Below, one piece after another: positions 54,977 to 63,748 of a DNA stretch of 64,000 nucleotides. This DNA comes from Martelella sp. HB161492. Its GTDB lineage: Bacteria; Pseudomonadota; Alphaproteobacteria; Rhizobiales; Rhizobiaceae. How positions within the stretch are numbered: position 1 is the stretch's first letter; each line of letters opens with the position of its first letter. Below the pieces are notes generated by a model, which saw only the letters and a list, made by a program, of their open reading frames with translations, did not search any database and was not told the DNA's origin. The position numbers and the translations under genes were made by a program. Location: contig NZ_JAATVV010000018.1 in assembly GCF_013184775.1 (NCBI RefSeq), forward strand, positions 1 through 64,000, written 5' to 3'.

Positions 54977-55747
54977 TCAGACCGTTTTTATGTCCGTATT
55001 GTCAGCGCATACGGACGTTTCGGCCATCGCCTTCCTGAGCGCACGCACCGCGCCCGCATCGGTTTCACGCGGGCGCGGTGCGGTAAAACCGGCAAGCGGC
55101 AGAGGCTCTGTCGCGGCAGCCCGGCTGCAGGAGCTGTGCAGCTCGACGATGCCGGGAATGGCCAGAAAGGATGCGGCATTTTCAGCGGTGACGCCACCAC
55201 CCGGCATCAGCGACACCCGACCTTCCGCACGCGCTGCAAGCCGCGCGATCAGCGCGATCCCGGCAGGCGCCGTCGGTGCCTGGCCAGATGTCAGGATCCG
55301 GCCGATGCCGAGCGCCATCGCCATGTCCATCGCCGCATCGGGGTCTGTTGTCAGATCGAAAGCACGATGCAGCGTGATGTCGAGATCGCCGGCGGCGGCA
55401 ACAAGCCGCGCCATTGCCGTCCGGTCAAGCCGTCGGCCAGCATCAAGCGCCCCGATCACCACACCGGCAGCGCCGGCAGCCCGGCAAAAGGCAATGTCGT
55501 CGCACATGATCGCCAGCTCGTTCGCGTCGTAACAGAAACCGCCGGCGCGCGGACGGATCAGAACATTGACCGGCAACCTTGTCTTGGCGGCCAGGGTGAT
55601 GAAACCCGGCGAGGGCGTCAGCCCGCCGCAATCCAGAGCGGCGCAGAGCTCGATCCGGTCAGCCCCGCTGCGGATGGCCACATCCAGTCCCGCAGCATTT
55701 TCCACACAGACTTCCAGCCGGAAAGGATCGTTGGGTCTCTCTGTCAT
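54977..55747 (-). CDS. cutC: CutC family protein
   Basis: A 256-residue TIM-barrel protein with LEVCVENAAGLDVAIRSGADRIELCAALDCGGLTPS at the N-terminus (key run RIELCAALDCGGLTPS), VNVLIRPRAGGFCY, LHRAFDLTTDPDAAM and MPGGGVTAENA. CutC was named for copper homeostasis, but that role is doubtful; in rhizobia it often sits in amino-sugar clusters (recalled). Its ATG overlaps the TGA of a truncated upstream gene, which shows it was once translationally coupled to a gene now missing. Confidence 0.93.
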   Translation of the reverse strand: MTERPNDPFRLEVCVENAAGLDVAIRSGADRIELCAALDCGGLTPSPGFITLAAKTRLPVNVLIRPRAGGFCYDANELAIMCDDIAFCRAAGAAGVVIGALDAGRRLDRTAMARLVAAAGDLDITLHRAFDLTTDPDAAMDMAMALGIGRILTSGQAPTAPAGIALIARLAARAEGRVSLMPGGGVTAENAASFLAIPGIVELHSSCSRAAATEPLPLAGFTAPRPRETDAGAVRALRKAMAETSVCADNTDIKTV

Positions 55748-55824
55748 GGATGCCTCCGAAAACCGTCGAGATAAAGAACCAGCAGCGCTCCGGCAAGGCC
55801 CGCCGCAGCGGCAAGGATCGCTGC
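55744..55824 (-). pseudogene. 3' remnant of a gene formerly upstream of cutC
   Basis: Twenty-six codons (AAILAAAAGLAGALLVLYLD, then GFRRHP) end at a TGA overlapping the cutC start (ATGA). An in-frame TAG at 55825-55827 cuts off anything upstream, and the DNA turns AT-rich there. It reads as the C-terminal tail of a lost gene, perhaps a membrane protein or sugar kinase. The family cannot be named from so short a piece. Confidence 0.5.
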
Positions 55825-56076
55825 CTAATTCGCTAATCTCTCCCGAGCAACCGTTTCACTGAATAGCTTCTCAAATGGGTACATTATCATCGGTCTCACT
55901 TTTGCAGCCAGATAACATGAAATGTTCTGTCGGTATTTCGTAACCACATAAAGTTGGTTGATGAAAAAAGATGTGAAAAATCGAAAAATAAATATTTAAT
56001 TCCAGTCTACATATGCAAAAGCAGATTAATTTGAGGCTATATTCCCGACATAAATTCGCTAAATCGGGTTCGTATT
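55825..56076. other. AT-rich leader of the inserted segment
   Basis: About 250 bases, much richer in A and T than the surroundings, with runs such as AATAAATATTTAATTC near 55988. It probably holds the promoter for the two small membrane-protein genes. No gene seen. Confidence 0.5.
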
Positions 56077-56421
56077 TTGGGTCTCATCCGCACTGCGTTT
56101 CGCGTGATAAAATACACAGTTGGCTTCCTTATAACGTGCGGTACGGTCGCAGCCATCATCAATGGCGATCCTAGACTGAAGCAGGATAACCACGCCCTAT
56201 GGCTTCTCGACAAAATCTCGCTTCTTTTTCAAACTATCAGTTTTTTGATATTCAATTACCCATTCGGGGTTATCATCGCTCTTGTCTGCACTGTTGTTTT
56301 GGTCCATTTGTTCTTCTATATACCCGTGGACAAAGAGCGCTCTGAGTACAATGATAAACTCGAAGCATCTAGGGCAAAAAGAAAGAAGAAACCCAAGAAA
56401 GGTAGGAGACGAAATCGATGA
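56077..56421 (+). CDS. Small membrane protein A of an AT-rich two-gene unit
   Basis: A 114-residue protein starting at a TTG (a downstream GTG at codon 10 is an alternative). It has two hydrophobic helices (about 10-27 and 62-82) and an extremely basic tail (SRAKRKKKPKKGRRRNR). I do not recognise a family. Codon use and base composition are AT-richer than the neighbours, consistent with recent transfer. It overlaps the next gene by ATGA, so the two are coupled. Two small membrane proteins in a foreign-looking pair could be a defence, toxin or phage-derived unit, but nothing seen proves that. Confidence 0.65.
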   Translation: MGLIRTAFRVIKYTVGFLITCGTVAAIINGDPRLKQDNHALWLLDKISLLFQTISFLIFNYPFGVIIALVCTVVLVHLFFYIPVDKERSEYNDKLEASRAKRKKKPKKGRRRNR

Positions 56422-56927
56422 CCTGGTACGTGCCGCTCATCTGGTCTCTGATTATCGTGGTCACATATGCCTACGCCGGACGGCGATTATCTGGATTTTT
56501 CCATCCAGTTAAGATGGAGCTTGTCGACCGCGCTGAAGAACTGCTCAATCATCCCAGGATGAAGGAGCAAGACCGTAATGGGATCGAGATGATATTAGAC
56601 TGCCTATACAGCAACCGTGCTGCATGGGGTTTTGCGTTTGCGACCATTATCTTCTCTTTTTCTGCTGCAATCATGAAGCTGAAAAATTTTAGCCGCAAAC
56701 AGCAAACGATAGATCCGCCCTATAAACGCCAGCTTCTCCAGTTTCTGCGGCTCGCCACTCTATCGATCCTGTCAAATAGCCTTGGTGCGTTCATTCTGTT
56801 TTTTGTATGGATGGCACTGGCAATCGTGATCACTTTGCCGGTCAAGGAAGCAGCGAAAAAAGCGGCTTTTGCATCAACAAAACACCATACAAAATCCGTT
56901 CATCATCATTTCGAGAAAGCTGCATAA
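56418..56927 (+). CDS. Small membrane protein B of an AT-rich two-gene unit
   Basis: A 169-residue protein. An N-terminal helix (about 3-20) is followed by a soluble segment (VKMELVDRAEELLNHPRM), then helices at about 69-88 and 113-141. The C-terminus is rich in His and Lys (TKHHTKSVHHHFEKAA). No recognised family. It starts within the stop codon of protein A and is followed by a clear terminator, so the pair forms one compact transcription unit. Confidence 0.72.
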   Translation: MTWYVPLIWSLIIVVTYAYAGRRLSGFFHPVKMELVDRAEELLNHPRMKEQDRNGIEMILDCLYSNRAAWGFAFATIIFSFSAAIMKLKNFSRKQQTIDPPYKRQLLQFLRLATLSILSNSLGAFILFFVWMALAIVITLPVKEAAKKAAFASTKHHTKSVHHHFEKAA

Positions 56928-57273
56928 CAAACTTTCTCATTTGGGAAGACAAACCCGCTATCATTCCCATTGGCGGGTTTTGTTTAGGGTAGCCTCAACG
57001 CATGCCGCATCGGTTGCACAATCAACTGCACCACGGCATCTCTGGTCTACGCTAGCACTGCACCGGAAAAAACGGAGAATGCTCTGAGGAAAGGCTGCTT
57101 TGCCGCAAGGTCAAGCCTTTCTTCCAACTCCTTCAGCGCGATTGCGAACAAAAATCACCCCACCGTTGGAATACGGATGGCAGGTGTGCTCCGCACGAGC
57201 GGGAACATGGCCGACATTGAAGAGGCAGGCGCAACCCCATCAATATAGCCCTCACAAGGCGTTTTGGTCACGC
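56928..57273. other. Intergenic stretch after the AT-rich pair
   Basis: About 345 bases holding the terminator at 56951-56985. The rest has short open frames on both strands (for example a 35-codon minus-strand frame with KELEERLDLAAKQPFLRAF) with no start signal or family I can name. It may be remains of insertion-boundary DNA. Confidence 0.45.
56951..56985 (+). terminator. Intrinsic terminator of the two-gene membrane-protein unit
   Basis: AAACCCGC (56951-56958) pairs with GCGGGTTT (56973-56980), followed by TGTTT. It lies 23 bases after the stop codon of protein B. The A-rich 5' arm also gives T-run character on the minus strand, so it may work both ways. Confidence 0.85.
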
Positions 57274-58737
57274 TTAACAGTCCTCGCCATCCGCCGCGGC
57301 CCAGCGCGCCGAGCAGCGGACCTGCGGCGCAAAATCAAAGCCCTTCTCGAACGGATAGGTCGGCTTGATCCGGCGTGCATTCGGCAGGGCTTCGATGTCC
57401 TGATTGATCGCGCCATCCGTCAGCGCCATCAGGTTGGGCCGTGCAATCGGCGCCAGTTCCGGCGACAGATAGCCGGATTTTACCACCAGAAGCCGCCATG
57501 TCTCGGGATCGAAGCCGAAACGGGTGAAATCGGCAATGTTGTGATAGGGACGGCGGCGCGCCGAAAGCACCACCGTGATGCCGCCCGTGGCGACAACGGC
57601 CTGCCGCTCGTCCGCGTCACCCGGATCATCAAGCTGCAGCACGTCCACGGCCAGCGTGATGGACGGACTTTTGGGATCGAGCCTGCCGCCGATCGAAAGC
57701 GCCATGCGCGCACCGGTCCCGGACGCGAAGCAGGCCTCTACCGCCGCACGGTCGGCGATACCGGCGATCAGAGCGCCGTCGAAATCGCGCTCCACAAGCG
57801 CTTTCAGCACATCCGCCCGGTCGCCGACGCCGCCGCCGGTCGGGTTGTCGCCGGAATCGGCCAGAATGACCGGGCGGGTCCGGGCTTTTTCCGCCAGATC
57901 CAGCATGTCCTCAAGCGGTCCGGTCACCGGACCGAAGGCAAAGTCGTTGCGCGCATTCCAGTAGGAAAGGGCAATCGCAGCCGCAGCTTTTGCTGCCGCG
58001 CCGTGATCGCTCGCCGTCACCACGGCGCAGGCCGTCGCCCGGGGCTCATCCGCCCAGACATAGCCGATCATCAGATTGGCATCCCAGATGCCGTCCATCG
58101 CGTCATAGTCCGCCAGCTGGCGATAAAGCGACGCCGCCGGCTCGTCTTCCGTCGACGTGCGTTCGCCCGGCAGCAGCACCGGAACCCTTGCCCAGGCGAC
58201 ACCGGGACGGATCCCGGTTTCAAGCGATTTCACCAGCATCGTGTAGGCCCGCGTCATGGTCTCGCGCACATCGATATGCGGCGCGGTGCGGTAGGCGGCG
58301 AAGATATCGATCTGGTCGATGATCGTCTGGCTGACATTGCCATGCAGATCATAGCTGACAGCAAGCGGGCAATCCGGGCCGATAACCGCCCGCGCAGCTG
58401 AAATCCAGTCGGCCTCGGCATCGTCCATGCCCTCGACATTCATGGCGCCATGCATGGCGAGGTAGAGCCCGTCGATCGGCAGGCTTTGTTGCAGCCGCAT
58501 CAGAAAATCCGCCTTGAATGCCTGATAGGCTTGCGCCGAAACCGGACCGCCGGGAACCGCCCTTGCGTGGAGAAGGGGCGCGATCGCAACATTTTCCGCG
58601 TTTTTCAGAAAGCCGAAATAATCGGACTCGATCAGGCCGGAGCCGGAAACAACGCGGAAATGTTCCATCTCCATGAGCGCCGGATTTCCCGTCGAACATT
58701 CGGTATGGATACCGCCAACTGCAATCCTGAAGGTCAT
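57274..58737 (-). CDS. M81-family metallopeptidase-like protein (MlrC type), copy 1
   Basis: A 487-residue protein like MlrC, a metalloenzyme known from microcystin breakdown. Landmarks are RIAVGGIHTECSTGNP at the N-terminus, LYLAMHGAMNVEGMDDAEADW, AVSYDLHGNVSQTIID, AYRTAPHIDVRETMTRA and VILADSGDNPTGGGVGDRADV. These contain the conserved His, Asp and Glu residues of the family. GGGGAAGGGG precedes ATG 58737. It lies 11 bases after the GH20 gene and is probably in its operon. The real substrate in proteobacteria is unknown; an amide of an amino-sugar derivative would fit the neighbours. Confidence 0.88.
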   Translation of the reverse strand: MTFRIAVGGIHTECSTGNPALMEMEHFRVVSGSGLIESDYFGFLKNAENVAIAPLLHARAVPGGPVSAQAYQAFKADFLMRLQQSLPIDGLYLAMHGAMNVEGMDDAEADWISAARAVIGPDCPLAVSYDLHGNVSQTIIDQIDIFAAYRTAPHIDVRETMTRAYTMLVKSLETGIRPGVAWARVPVLLPGERTSTEDEPAASLYRQLADYDAMDGIWDANLMIGYVWADEPRATACAVVTASDHGAAAKAAAAIALSYWNARNDFAFGPVTGPLEDMLDLAEKARTRPVILADSGDNPTGGGVGDRADVLKALVERDFDGALIAGIADRAAVEACFASGTGARMALSIGGRLDPKSPSITLAVDVLQLDDPGDADERQAVVATGGITVVLSARRRPYHNIADFTRFGFDPETWRLLVVKSGYLSPELAPIARPNLMALTDGAINQDIEALPNARRIKPTYPFEKGFDFAPQVRCSARWAAADGEDC

Positions 58738-58748
58738 CCCCTTCCCCC

Positions 58749-60671
58749 TCAAAGCTTCGGACCAAGCGGCGCGATGGCGGCAAAACGCTGCCAGTCCTTC
58801 GCCGCTTTCGGCGTCCAGGCCGCTTCCGCAACGGCATAAAGCCGCGGAAAGACCAGATGGTTGAAATAATCCCGGTTGAGAAAATGTTCGCCCCAGATAC
58901 AGGCCTGCACACCGCGCAGGCGGTGCTGCAGCGCATCGGGAAAATCGCCCGCAGCCTCGTAACTGTAGCTGTGCGCGGGCGGAACGGTGCCTGCCCAGCT
59001 GGCGCCCGGCTCCTGAAAGGCCTCATCCTGTACCATGTCGAGATAATAGGCCTGTCCCGGCGTCATCACCACATCATAACCATCTTCGGCCAGTGCGATG
59101 CCGACTTCCGGCTTCTGCCAGGCCATCAAAAGCGCGCCTTCGCGCGCAACGCCGCCGCCATGGGAGACTTCATCCCAGCCGGCCAGCAGCCGGCCGCGCG
59201 CCGTCAGCATGGTCTGGATCCGCTTCATGAAAAAGGATTGCAGGCCGAATGTGCCCTCCAGCCCGTTCTCGTCCATCAGCCTGCGCGCCAGCGGCGAGGC
59301 CATCCAGGTATTGGCCGCCACCTCGTCGCCACCGACATGGATATAGCGGCCGGGGAAAAGCGCGACCATCTCGTCAAACACCCTGCCGAGAAAAACATAG
59401 GTTTCCTCAATCGCCGGGTTGAGCGCATTGTTGGGAAAGCCCTGCACCGAGTGGTAGCTTTCCGGTGCTTCCTGACCGTCCGTCAGTTCAGGCAAGGCCG
59501 CCAGGATCGCAGTCGAATGACCGGGAATATCGATTTCCGGCACGATTTCAATGCCGAGTGCTGACGCATGGGCAACGATGTCACGCACATCATCCTGGCT
59601 GTAGAACCCTTGAGCAGCTTCCGCGCCATCACCAAGCTGCGGCAGCATGACGGTACCAGGCGCACGGGTTGCGCCGATGCCGGTCAGCGCCGGATAGGCC
59701 TTGATCTCCAGCCGCCAGGCCTCATCATCGGTGAGGTGCCAGTGGAAGATGTTCATGCGGTGCCAGGCGAGAATATCGATGAGACGCAGGATATCGCCCT
59801 TCGGATAGAAATGCCGCGACACATCGAGGTGGGTGCCGCGCCAGCCATAGCGCGGCTGGTCCGAAATCGTACCCGCCGCGGGAAAGCGGAATTTCGAACC
59901 CGTGATGCGGGCGGCATCGAGCATCTGCGCCAGCGCGGTCAGACCATATTGAAAGCCCGCATCCGATGACGCCTTCAGGAGGATCACCGGATCATTGAAA
60001 TCAAGCGCATAGGCCTCTGCGGCAAGCGTAGCATCGCTAACAAGCGAGACGGCACGTCCGCCATCGACCGGTTTCAGGCTGAGCGGCGCGTGGCCAGCGG
60101 GAAACAGCCGGGCAAACAGACCGGCAACATTATCGACAGCGCGAAGACCTGCAAGCGTGGTTCCAGCGACCGGAAACAGCGCCACCGGCGGCTGATCGGC
60201 AGGCGTCAGTTCGAGGAATGCCGGGTAAGGCAGGAGCGCATAGGGTTCGCTGAGCCTGCCCTCCGGCAGGCCCGCTGGCGGGCGGCGGGAGGGGGAACCG
60301 GCCAGCATCAGGTCGTCAACCGAAACATCGGCATAACGACCGCCGGCCAGAATGAGAAATGCGGACTTGGCCCCGTCGGTGCGATGAACGGCAGGCCGCC
60401 ACAGCCCCTGAACGGCAAAGTCCCAACGCTCGCCCGGCGCCAGCGAAAAACCCTCCGGCGCGGCAAATTCATGATAATTGGCATTGCGCCGGACAAAGAC
60501 CGCATTGTCACATTGCGGAGCGCCAATGGTGCGCGTCAGCGATGTGTAGACGAGCGAAAACCCGCTCAACGTCTCGTCGGAGAGATTGACCAGCGAAAAA
60601 TCGAAACACCCGCCGCGATCACCCTCGACGGGGCGCCAGCTGTTTTCAAGACGGTACACGGATTTGGTCAT
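58749..60671 (-). CDS. Beta-N-acetylhexosaminidase, glycoside hydrolase family 20
   Basis: A 640-residue protein without signal peptide, so probably cytoplasmic. The N-terminal 150 residues form a carbohydrate-module-like beta domain, followed by the GH20b domain and the catalytic barrel (about 275-630). Motifs are YGWRGTHLDVSRHFYP (275-290), FHWHLTDDEAWRLEI, PEIDIPGHS and YIHVGGDEVAANTW with catalytic Asp449-Glu450. It releases terminal GlcNAc or GalNAc. It precedes an M81 gene and follows an RpiR regulator on the same strand. Confidence 0.93.
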   Translation of the reverse strand: MTKSVYRLENSWRPVEGDRGGCFDFSLVNLSDETLSGFSLVYTSLTRTIGAPQCDNAVFVRRNANYHEFAAPEGFSLAPGERWDFAVQGLWRPAVHRTDGAKSAFLILAGGRYADVSVDDLMLAGSPSRRPPAGLPEGRLSEPYALLPYPAFLELTPADQPPVALFPVAGTTLAGLRAVDNVAGLFARLFPAGHAPLSLKPVDGGRAVSLVSDATLAAEAYALDFNDPVILLKASSDAGFQYGLTALAQMLDAARITGSKFRFPAAGTISDQPRYGWRGTHLDVSRHFYPKGDILRLIDILAWHRMNIFHWHLTDDEAWRLEIKAYPALTGIGATRAPGTVMLPQLGDGAEAAQGFYSQDDVRDIVAHASALGIEIVPEIDIPGHSTAILAALPELTDGQEAPESYHSVQGFPNNALNPAIEETYVFLGRVFDEMVALFPGRYIHVGGDEVAANTWMASPLARRLMDENGLEGTFGLQSFFMKRIQTMLTARGRLLAGWDEVSHGGGVAREGALLMAWQKPEVGIALAEDGYDVVMTPGQAYYLDMVQDEAFQEPGASWAGTVPPAHSYSYEAAGDFPDALQHRLRGVQACIWGEHFLNRDYFNHLVFPRLYAVAEAAWTPKAAKDWQRFAAIAPLGPKL

Positions 60672-60724
60672 GGGACCCCTCTTTTTTTAAAAATGCCTTT
60701 GCGGCTTGGACGTTGTGCGGAAGC

Positions 60725-61588
60725 TCAGTCGCCCAGCAACTGGCTGTCGTCCTTGTCGCGATGCAGGACCAGCTGTTTCTTGATATTGCGCAATGTCGGC
60801 GCCGAGAGCGCACGCGTCTTGTAGGCCACCATATTGGCAATGATGTCCGTAACGGCCAGATAGGCAAACCGCGTCGAGGTGGGGCGGAAAATATTCTGGC
60901 CTTCAGGCAGATCAATGCCGATCACCAGATCGGCGGCCCGCGCCACCGGACTGTCGCTCTGGGTCAGCGCGATGGTCCTGATGCCGGCATTTTGCGCGGT
61001 CTCCAGCGTATGTGCCAGTTCATGGTTGCGGCCGGAAAAGGAAGAGGCGATCAGCACGTCATCGGCCGTGGCGGATGCGGTCAGCATCAACTGCATGGTC
61101 TGATCGGAACTGGCGGTGATGCGCTTGCCCAGACGAAACAGCCGGTTCTGCACCTCAGACGCGATCATCGAGGAATTGCCGCCGGATCCAAAGGCATAGA
61201 TCATGGCCGCAGCGGCAAGCCATTCAGCCGCCTGCTCCACCTTCGCCGCATCGAGCGAACGATGCATCAGGAACAGCGCATTCTGCGCCTTGGTCACGAC
61301 ATCAGCGGCCACATCGTCAGCGCCGGAGCTGGGAGCATCCGGGTTAAGGTAGCGCACGCCCACATAGGCGGTCTTGGCCAGCTTCACCTTGAAATCGGCA
61401 AAGTTCAGGCAGTTGAGACGACGGCAGAAGCGCGTCACGGTCGGCGCCGAAACACCGGCGCGCCCGGCCAGCTCGACGATCGATGCATTGACAGCAAAGT
61501 CGAAATCATTCAGCAAAATCTCGGCAATGCGCTTCTCGGCCTGCGAAAATGCAACCTGCTCTTCCTGAATGACCGCGAATATATCCAT
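60725..61588 (-). CDS. MurR/RpiR-family regulator (amino-sugar type)
   Basis: A 287-residue regulator with an N-terminal RpiR helix-turn-helix (about 1-77; NASIVELAGRAGVSAPTVTRFCRRL) and a SIS domain (about 125-255; IYAFGSGGNSSMIASEV, VLIASSFSGRNHEL). SIS domains bind phosphosugars such as GlcNAc-6-P. It is divergent from the NTF2-like/M81 genes. A perfect 13-base inverted repeat in between is a strong operator candidate. It is followed on the same strand by GH20 and M81 copy 1. Confidence 0.92.
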   Translation of the reverse strand: MDIFAVIQEEQVAFSQAEKRIAEILLNDFDFAVNASIVELAGRAGVSAPTVTRFCRRLNCLNFADFKVKLAKTAYVGVRYLNPDAPSSGADDVAADVVTKAQNALFLMHRSLDAAKVEQAAEWLAAAAMIYAFGSGGNSSMIASEVQNRLFRLGKRITASSDQTMQLMLTASATADDVLIASSFSGRNHELAHTLETAQNAGIRTIALTQSDSPVARAADLVIGIDLPEGQNIFRPTSTRFAYLAVTDIIANMVAYKTRALSAPTLRNIKKQLVLHRDKDDSQLLGD

Positions 61589-61670
61589 GCGCCTTGCCGC
61601 CCCTCGTCAAGGCTCCCGAACGATCCGCTGTCCGGTCCGGCCGGCCACGCGATGGAAAAGAGCCGATTGT

Positions 61671-61756
61671 CTAAATTATTTTCTTTGTTCGTTGACATGG
61701 CAGCACAAAAGCGCTCATTTGACTAGAGAAAAACCCGATTTACGAAAATAATTTAG
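61671..61756. promoter_or_regulatory. RpiR-type paired operator
   Basis: CTAAATTATTTTC (61671-61683) and GAAAATAATTTAG (61744-61756) are perfect reverse complements, 60 bases apart, in the gap between the RpiR gene and the divergent NTF2-like gene. Two oppositely oriented sites on a divergent promoter suggest cooperative binding or looping by the regulator. Confidence 0.7.
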
Positions 61757-61768
61757 ATGAAGGGCAGG

Positions 61769-62257
61769 ATGCGCGATCCTTTCACCAATCCGTTTCCCGA
61801 AGCGGACACCGATCGCCGGGCGATCTGGAACATGCTTGTCGATCGCGATATTGCCGCCTTTCTTGCCGCCGACTGGACCATGGTCGAAGATGATTTCGTC
61901 TCGATCGGTTTCTTTGCGCTCAATGCCGGCGGCAAGCCCGATCCCGATGACTGGAAACTCGGTTTCCCCGATCTTGCCCATTACCGCGATGAATGGCTGC
62001 GTCAGGCGAAAGACTTCGCCCGGGGCGCCTACAAGGATGACCCGCGCCAGGCGATTTTCAGCGCCACCACGCTGGAGGAGATCGAGATTGCCGGGCCGAG
62101 CGCTCTGGTGCGCAAGAAATTCAGTGGCGGCATCACACGCTCCGATGGCGGCTTTGATGCAATGAACTGGCAAACCTTATATTACTGCCGCTTTGAAGAG
62201 GGGCGCTGGAAGATCGCCGGCTTTACCGGCTACCTGCCCTTCCCCTTTCCGGCATAG
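61769..62257 (+). CDS. NTF2/SnoaL-like fold protein of unknown function
   Basis: A 162-residue protein of the NTF2-like superfamily. The cone-shaped fold is suggested by DIAAFLAADWTMVEDDF near the N-terminus and the C-terminal strand pattern FSGGITRSDGGFDAMNWQTLYYCRFEEGRWKIAGFTGYL (key end RWKIAGFTGYLPF). ATG 61769 has AAGG five bases upstream and lies clear of the operator; ATG 61757 abuts the operator. It is followed after 14 bases by M81 copy 2 and is probably co-transcribed. An enzyme or binding role with amino-sugar derivatives is possible. Confidence 0.75.
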   Translation: MRDPFTNPFPEADTDRRAIWNMLVDRDIAAFLAADWTMVEDDFVSIGFFALNAGGKPDPDDWKLGFPDLAHYRDEWLRQAKDFARGAYKDDPRQAIFSATTLEEIEIAGPSALVRKKFSGGITRSDGGFDAMNWQTLYYCRFEEGRWKIAGFTGYLPFPFPA

Positions 62258-62271
62258 GAGAGGAACAAAGG

Positions 62272-63732
62272 GTGCGCATCTTCACCGCAGCACTGGCAAC
62301 CGAGACCAACACATTCTCGCCGATCGCAATTGATCGCAGCGCCTTCGAGGCCTCCTTTTATGCCGGACCCGGCGCGCATCCCGAGACGCCGACGCTCTGC
62401 ACGGCGCCGGTCACGGTCGGACGCGACGTCTGTCGAAAGAAGGGCTGGACGCTGATCGAAGGCACAGCCGCCTGGGCCGATCCGGCAGGTCTCGTCAACC
62501 GCACGGCCTATGAGGGCCTGCGCGACGAGATCCTCGATCAGCTCAAGGCGGCAATGCCGGTCGATGCTGTCGTGCTCGGCCTGCACGGTGCCATGGTCGC
62601 CGCCGGCTATCTCGATCCGGAAGGCGATTTTCTGGGCCGGATTCGCGACATCGTCGGGCCTGGTGTGCTTGTCTGCGCCGAGCTCGACCCCCACAGCCAC
62701 CTGACGGCAAAGCGCGTCGCGGCGGCTGATTTCTTCATCGCCTTCAAGGAATTTCCCCACACCGATTTTGTCGACCGGGCGCGGGACCTCTGGCGCATTG
62801 CCGTTGATACGCTCGAAGGCCGGGTAAGGCCGGTCATGTCGGTCTTTGACTGCCGCATGATCGATGTGTTTCCGACCTCGCGCGCGCCGATGCGCGCCTT
62901 TGTCGATCAGCTGATCAGCCGCGAACAGGCCGACCCGGATATTCTCTCGCTCTCGGTCATTCACGGCTTCATGGCCGGTGATGTGCCGGAAATGGGCACC
63001 AGGACGATTGCCGTTACCAATGGCAATGCAGCAAAGGGTGCCGCCATCGCCCGCGAGATGGGGCAATGGCTTTTTGAACGGCGCGGCACGTTCCGCATGC
63101 CGGAGGTTGACGAGAAAGAGGCCATCCACCAGGCGCTCGGCATTCCGGAAAAGCCGGTCGTGATTGCCGATATGTGGGACAATCCCGGCGGCGGTACGGC
63201 GGGGGATGCAACGGTGGTGCTGGCCGAGATGCTGGCTGCAGGCGTGCGCGATGTCGCCGTCGGCACCATCTGGGATCCGGTCGCCGTCTCGATCTGCCGC
63301 GCGGCAGGCGAAGGGGCAGAAATTCCCTTGCGCTTTGGCGCCAAGTCAGCGCCTGGAACCGGCAATCCGATTGATGGCACCGTGCGTGTCCTGAAGGTCA
63401 ACGACACGGCGGAGATGCGGTTCGGCGAAAGCATCGTGCCGTTTGGCCCCGCCGTCACGGTGGCGCTGAACGGCATTGAGATCATCCTCAATACCGTGCG
63501 GGCGCAAAGCTATGACCCGTCCCTGTTTTCGGTGATGGGGATCGATCCGTCGCAGAAAAAAATCCTGCTGATCAAGTCGACCAACCACTTCCACGCAGCG
63601 TTCTCGAAGATCGCCGCCGAGATCATCTATTGCGCCGCCGGCTCCCCCTATCCGAACCAGCCGGCGAAAACCGCCTACCGCCACGTGCGCAAGGATATCT
63701 GGCCGATGGTGGAAAACCCGTTCGAAAGCTGA
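62272..63732 (+). CDS. M81-family metallopeptidase-like protein (MlrC type), copy 2
   Basis: A 486-residue MlrC-like protein starting at GTG 62272, with AGGAGAGGAAC upstream. The family blocks are RIFTAALATETNTFSPIAI, VLGLHGAMVAAGYLDPEGDF, CAELDPHSHLTAKRV, FKEFPHTDFVDRA and VIADMWDNPGGGTAGDATVV. It is clearly divergent from copy 1, so not a recent duplicate. Two MlrC proteins in one small locus suggest two related amide or peptide-like substrates. Confidence 0.9.
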   Translation: MRIFTAALATETNTFSPIAIDRSAFEASFYAGPGAHPETPTLCTAPVTVGRDVCRKKGWTLIEGTAAWADPAGLVNRTAYEGLRDEILDQLKAAMPVDAVVLGLHGAMVAAGYLDPEGDFLGRIRDIVGPGVLVCAELDPHSHLTAKRVAAADFFIAFKEFPHTDFVDRARDLWRIAVDTLEGRVRPVMSVFDCRMIDVFPTSRAPMRAFVDQLISREQADPDILSLSVIHGFMAGDVPEMGTRTIAVTNGNAAKGAAIAREMGQWLFERRGTFRMPEVDEKEAIHQALGIPEKPVVIADMWDNPGGGTAGDATVVLAEMLAAGVRDVAVGTIWDPVAVSICRAAGEGAEIPLRFGAKSAPGTGNPIDGTVRVLKVNDTAEMRFGESIVPFGPAVTVALNGIEIILNTVRAQSYDPSLFSVMGIDPSQKKILLIKSTNHFHAAFSKIAAEIIYCAAGSPYPNQPAKTAYRHVRKDIWPMVENPFES

Positions 63733-63748
63733 AGGACGGACGTGCGCC

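Noticed and set aside
57100-58401. Long plus-strand open frame opposite M81 copy 1
   Set aside because: No ribosome site or domain; the minus-strand M81 gene explains the region.
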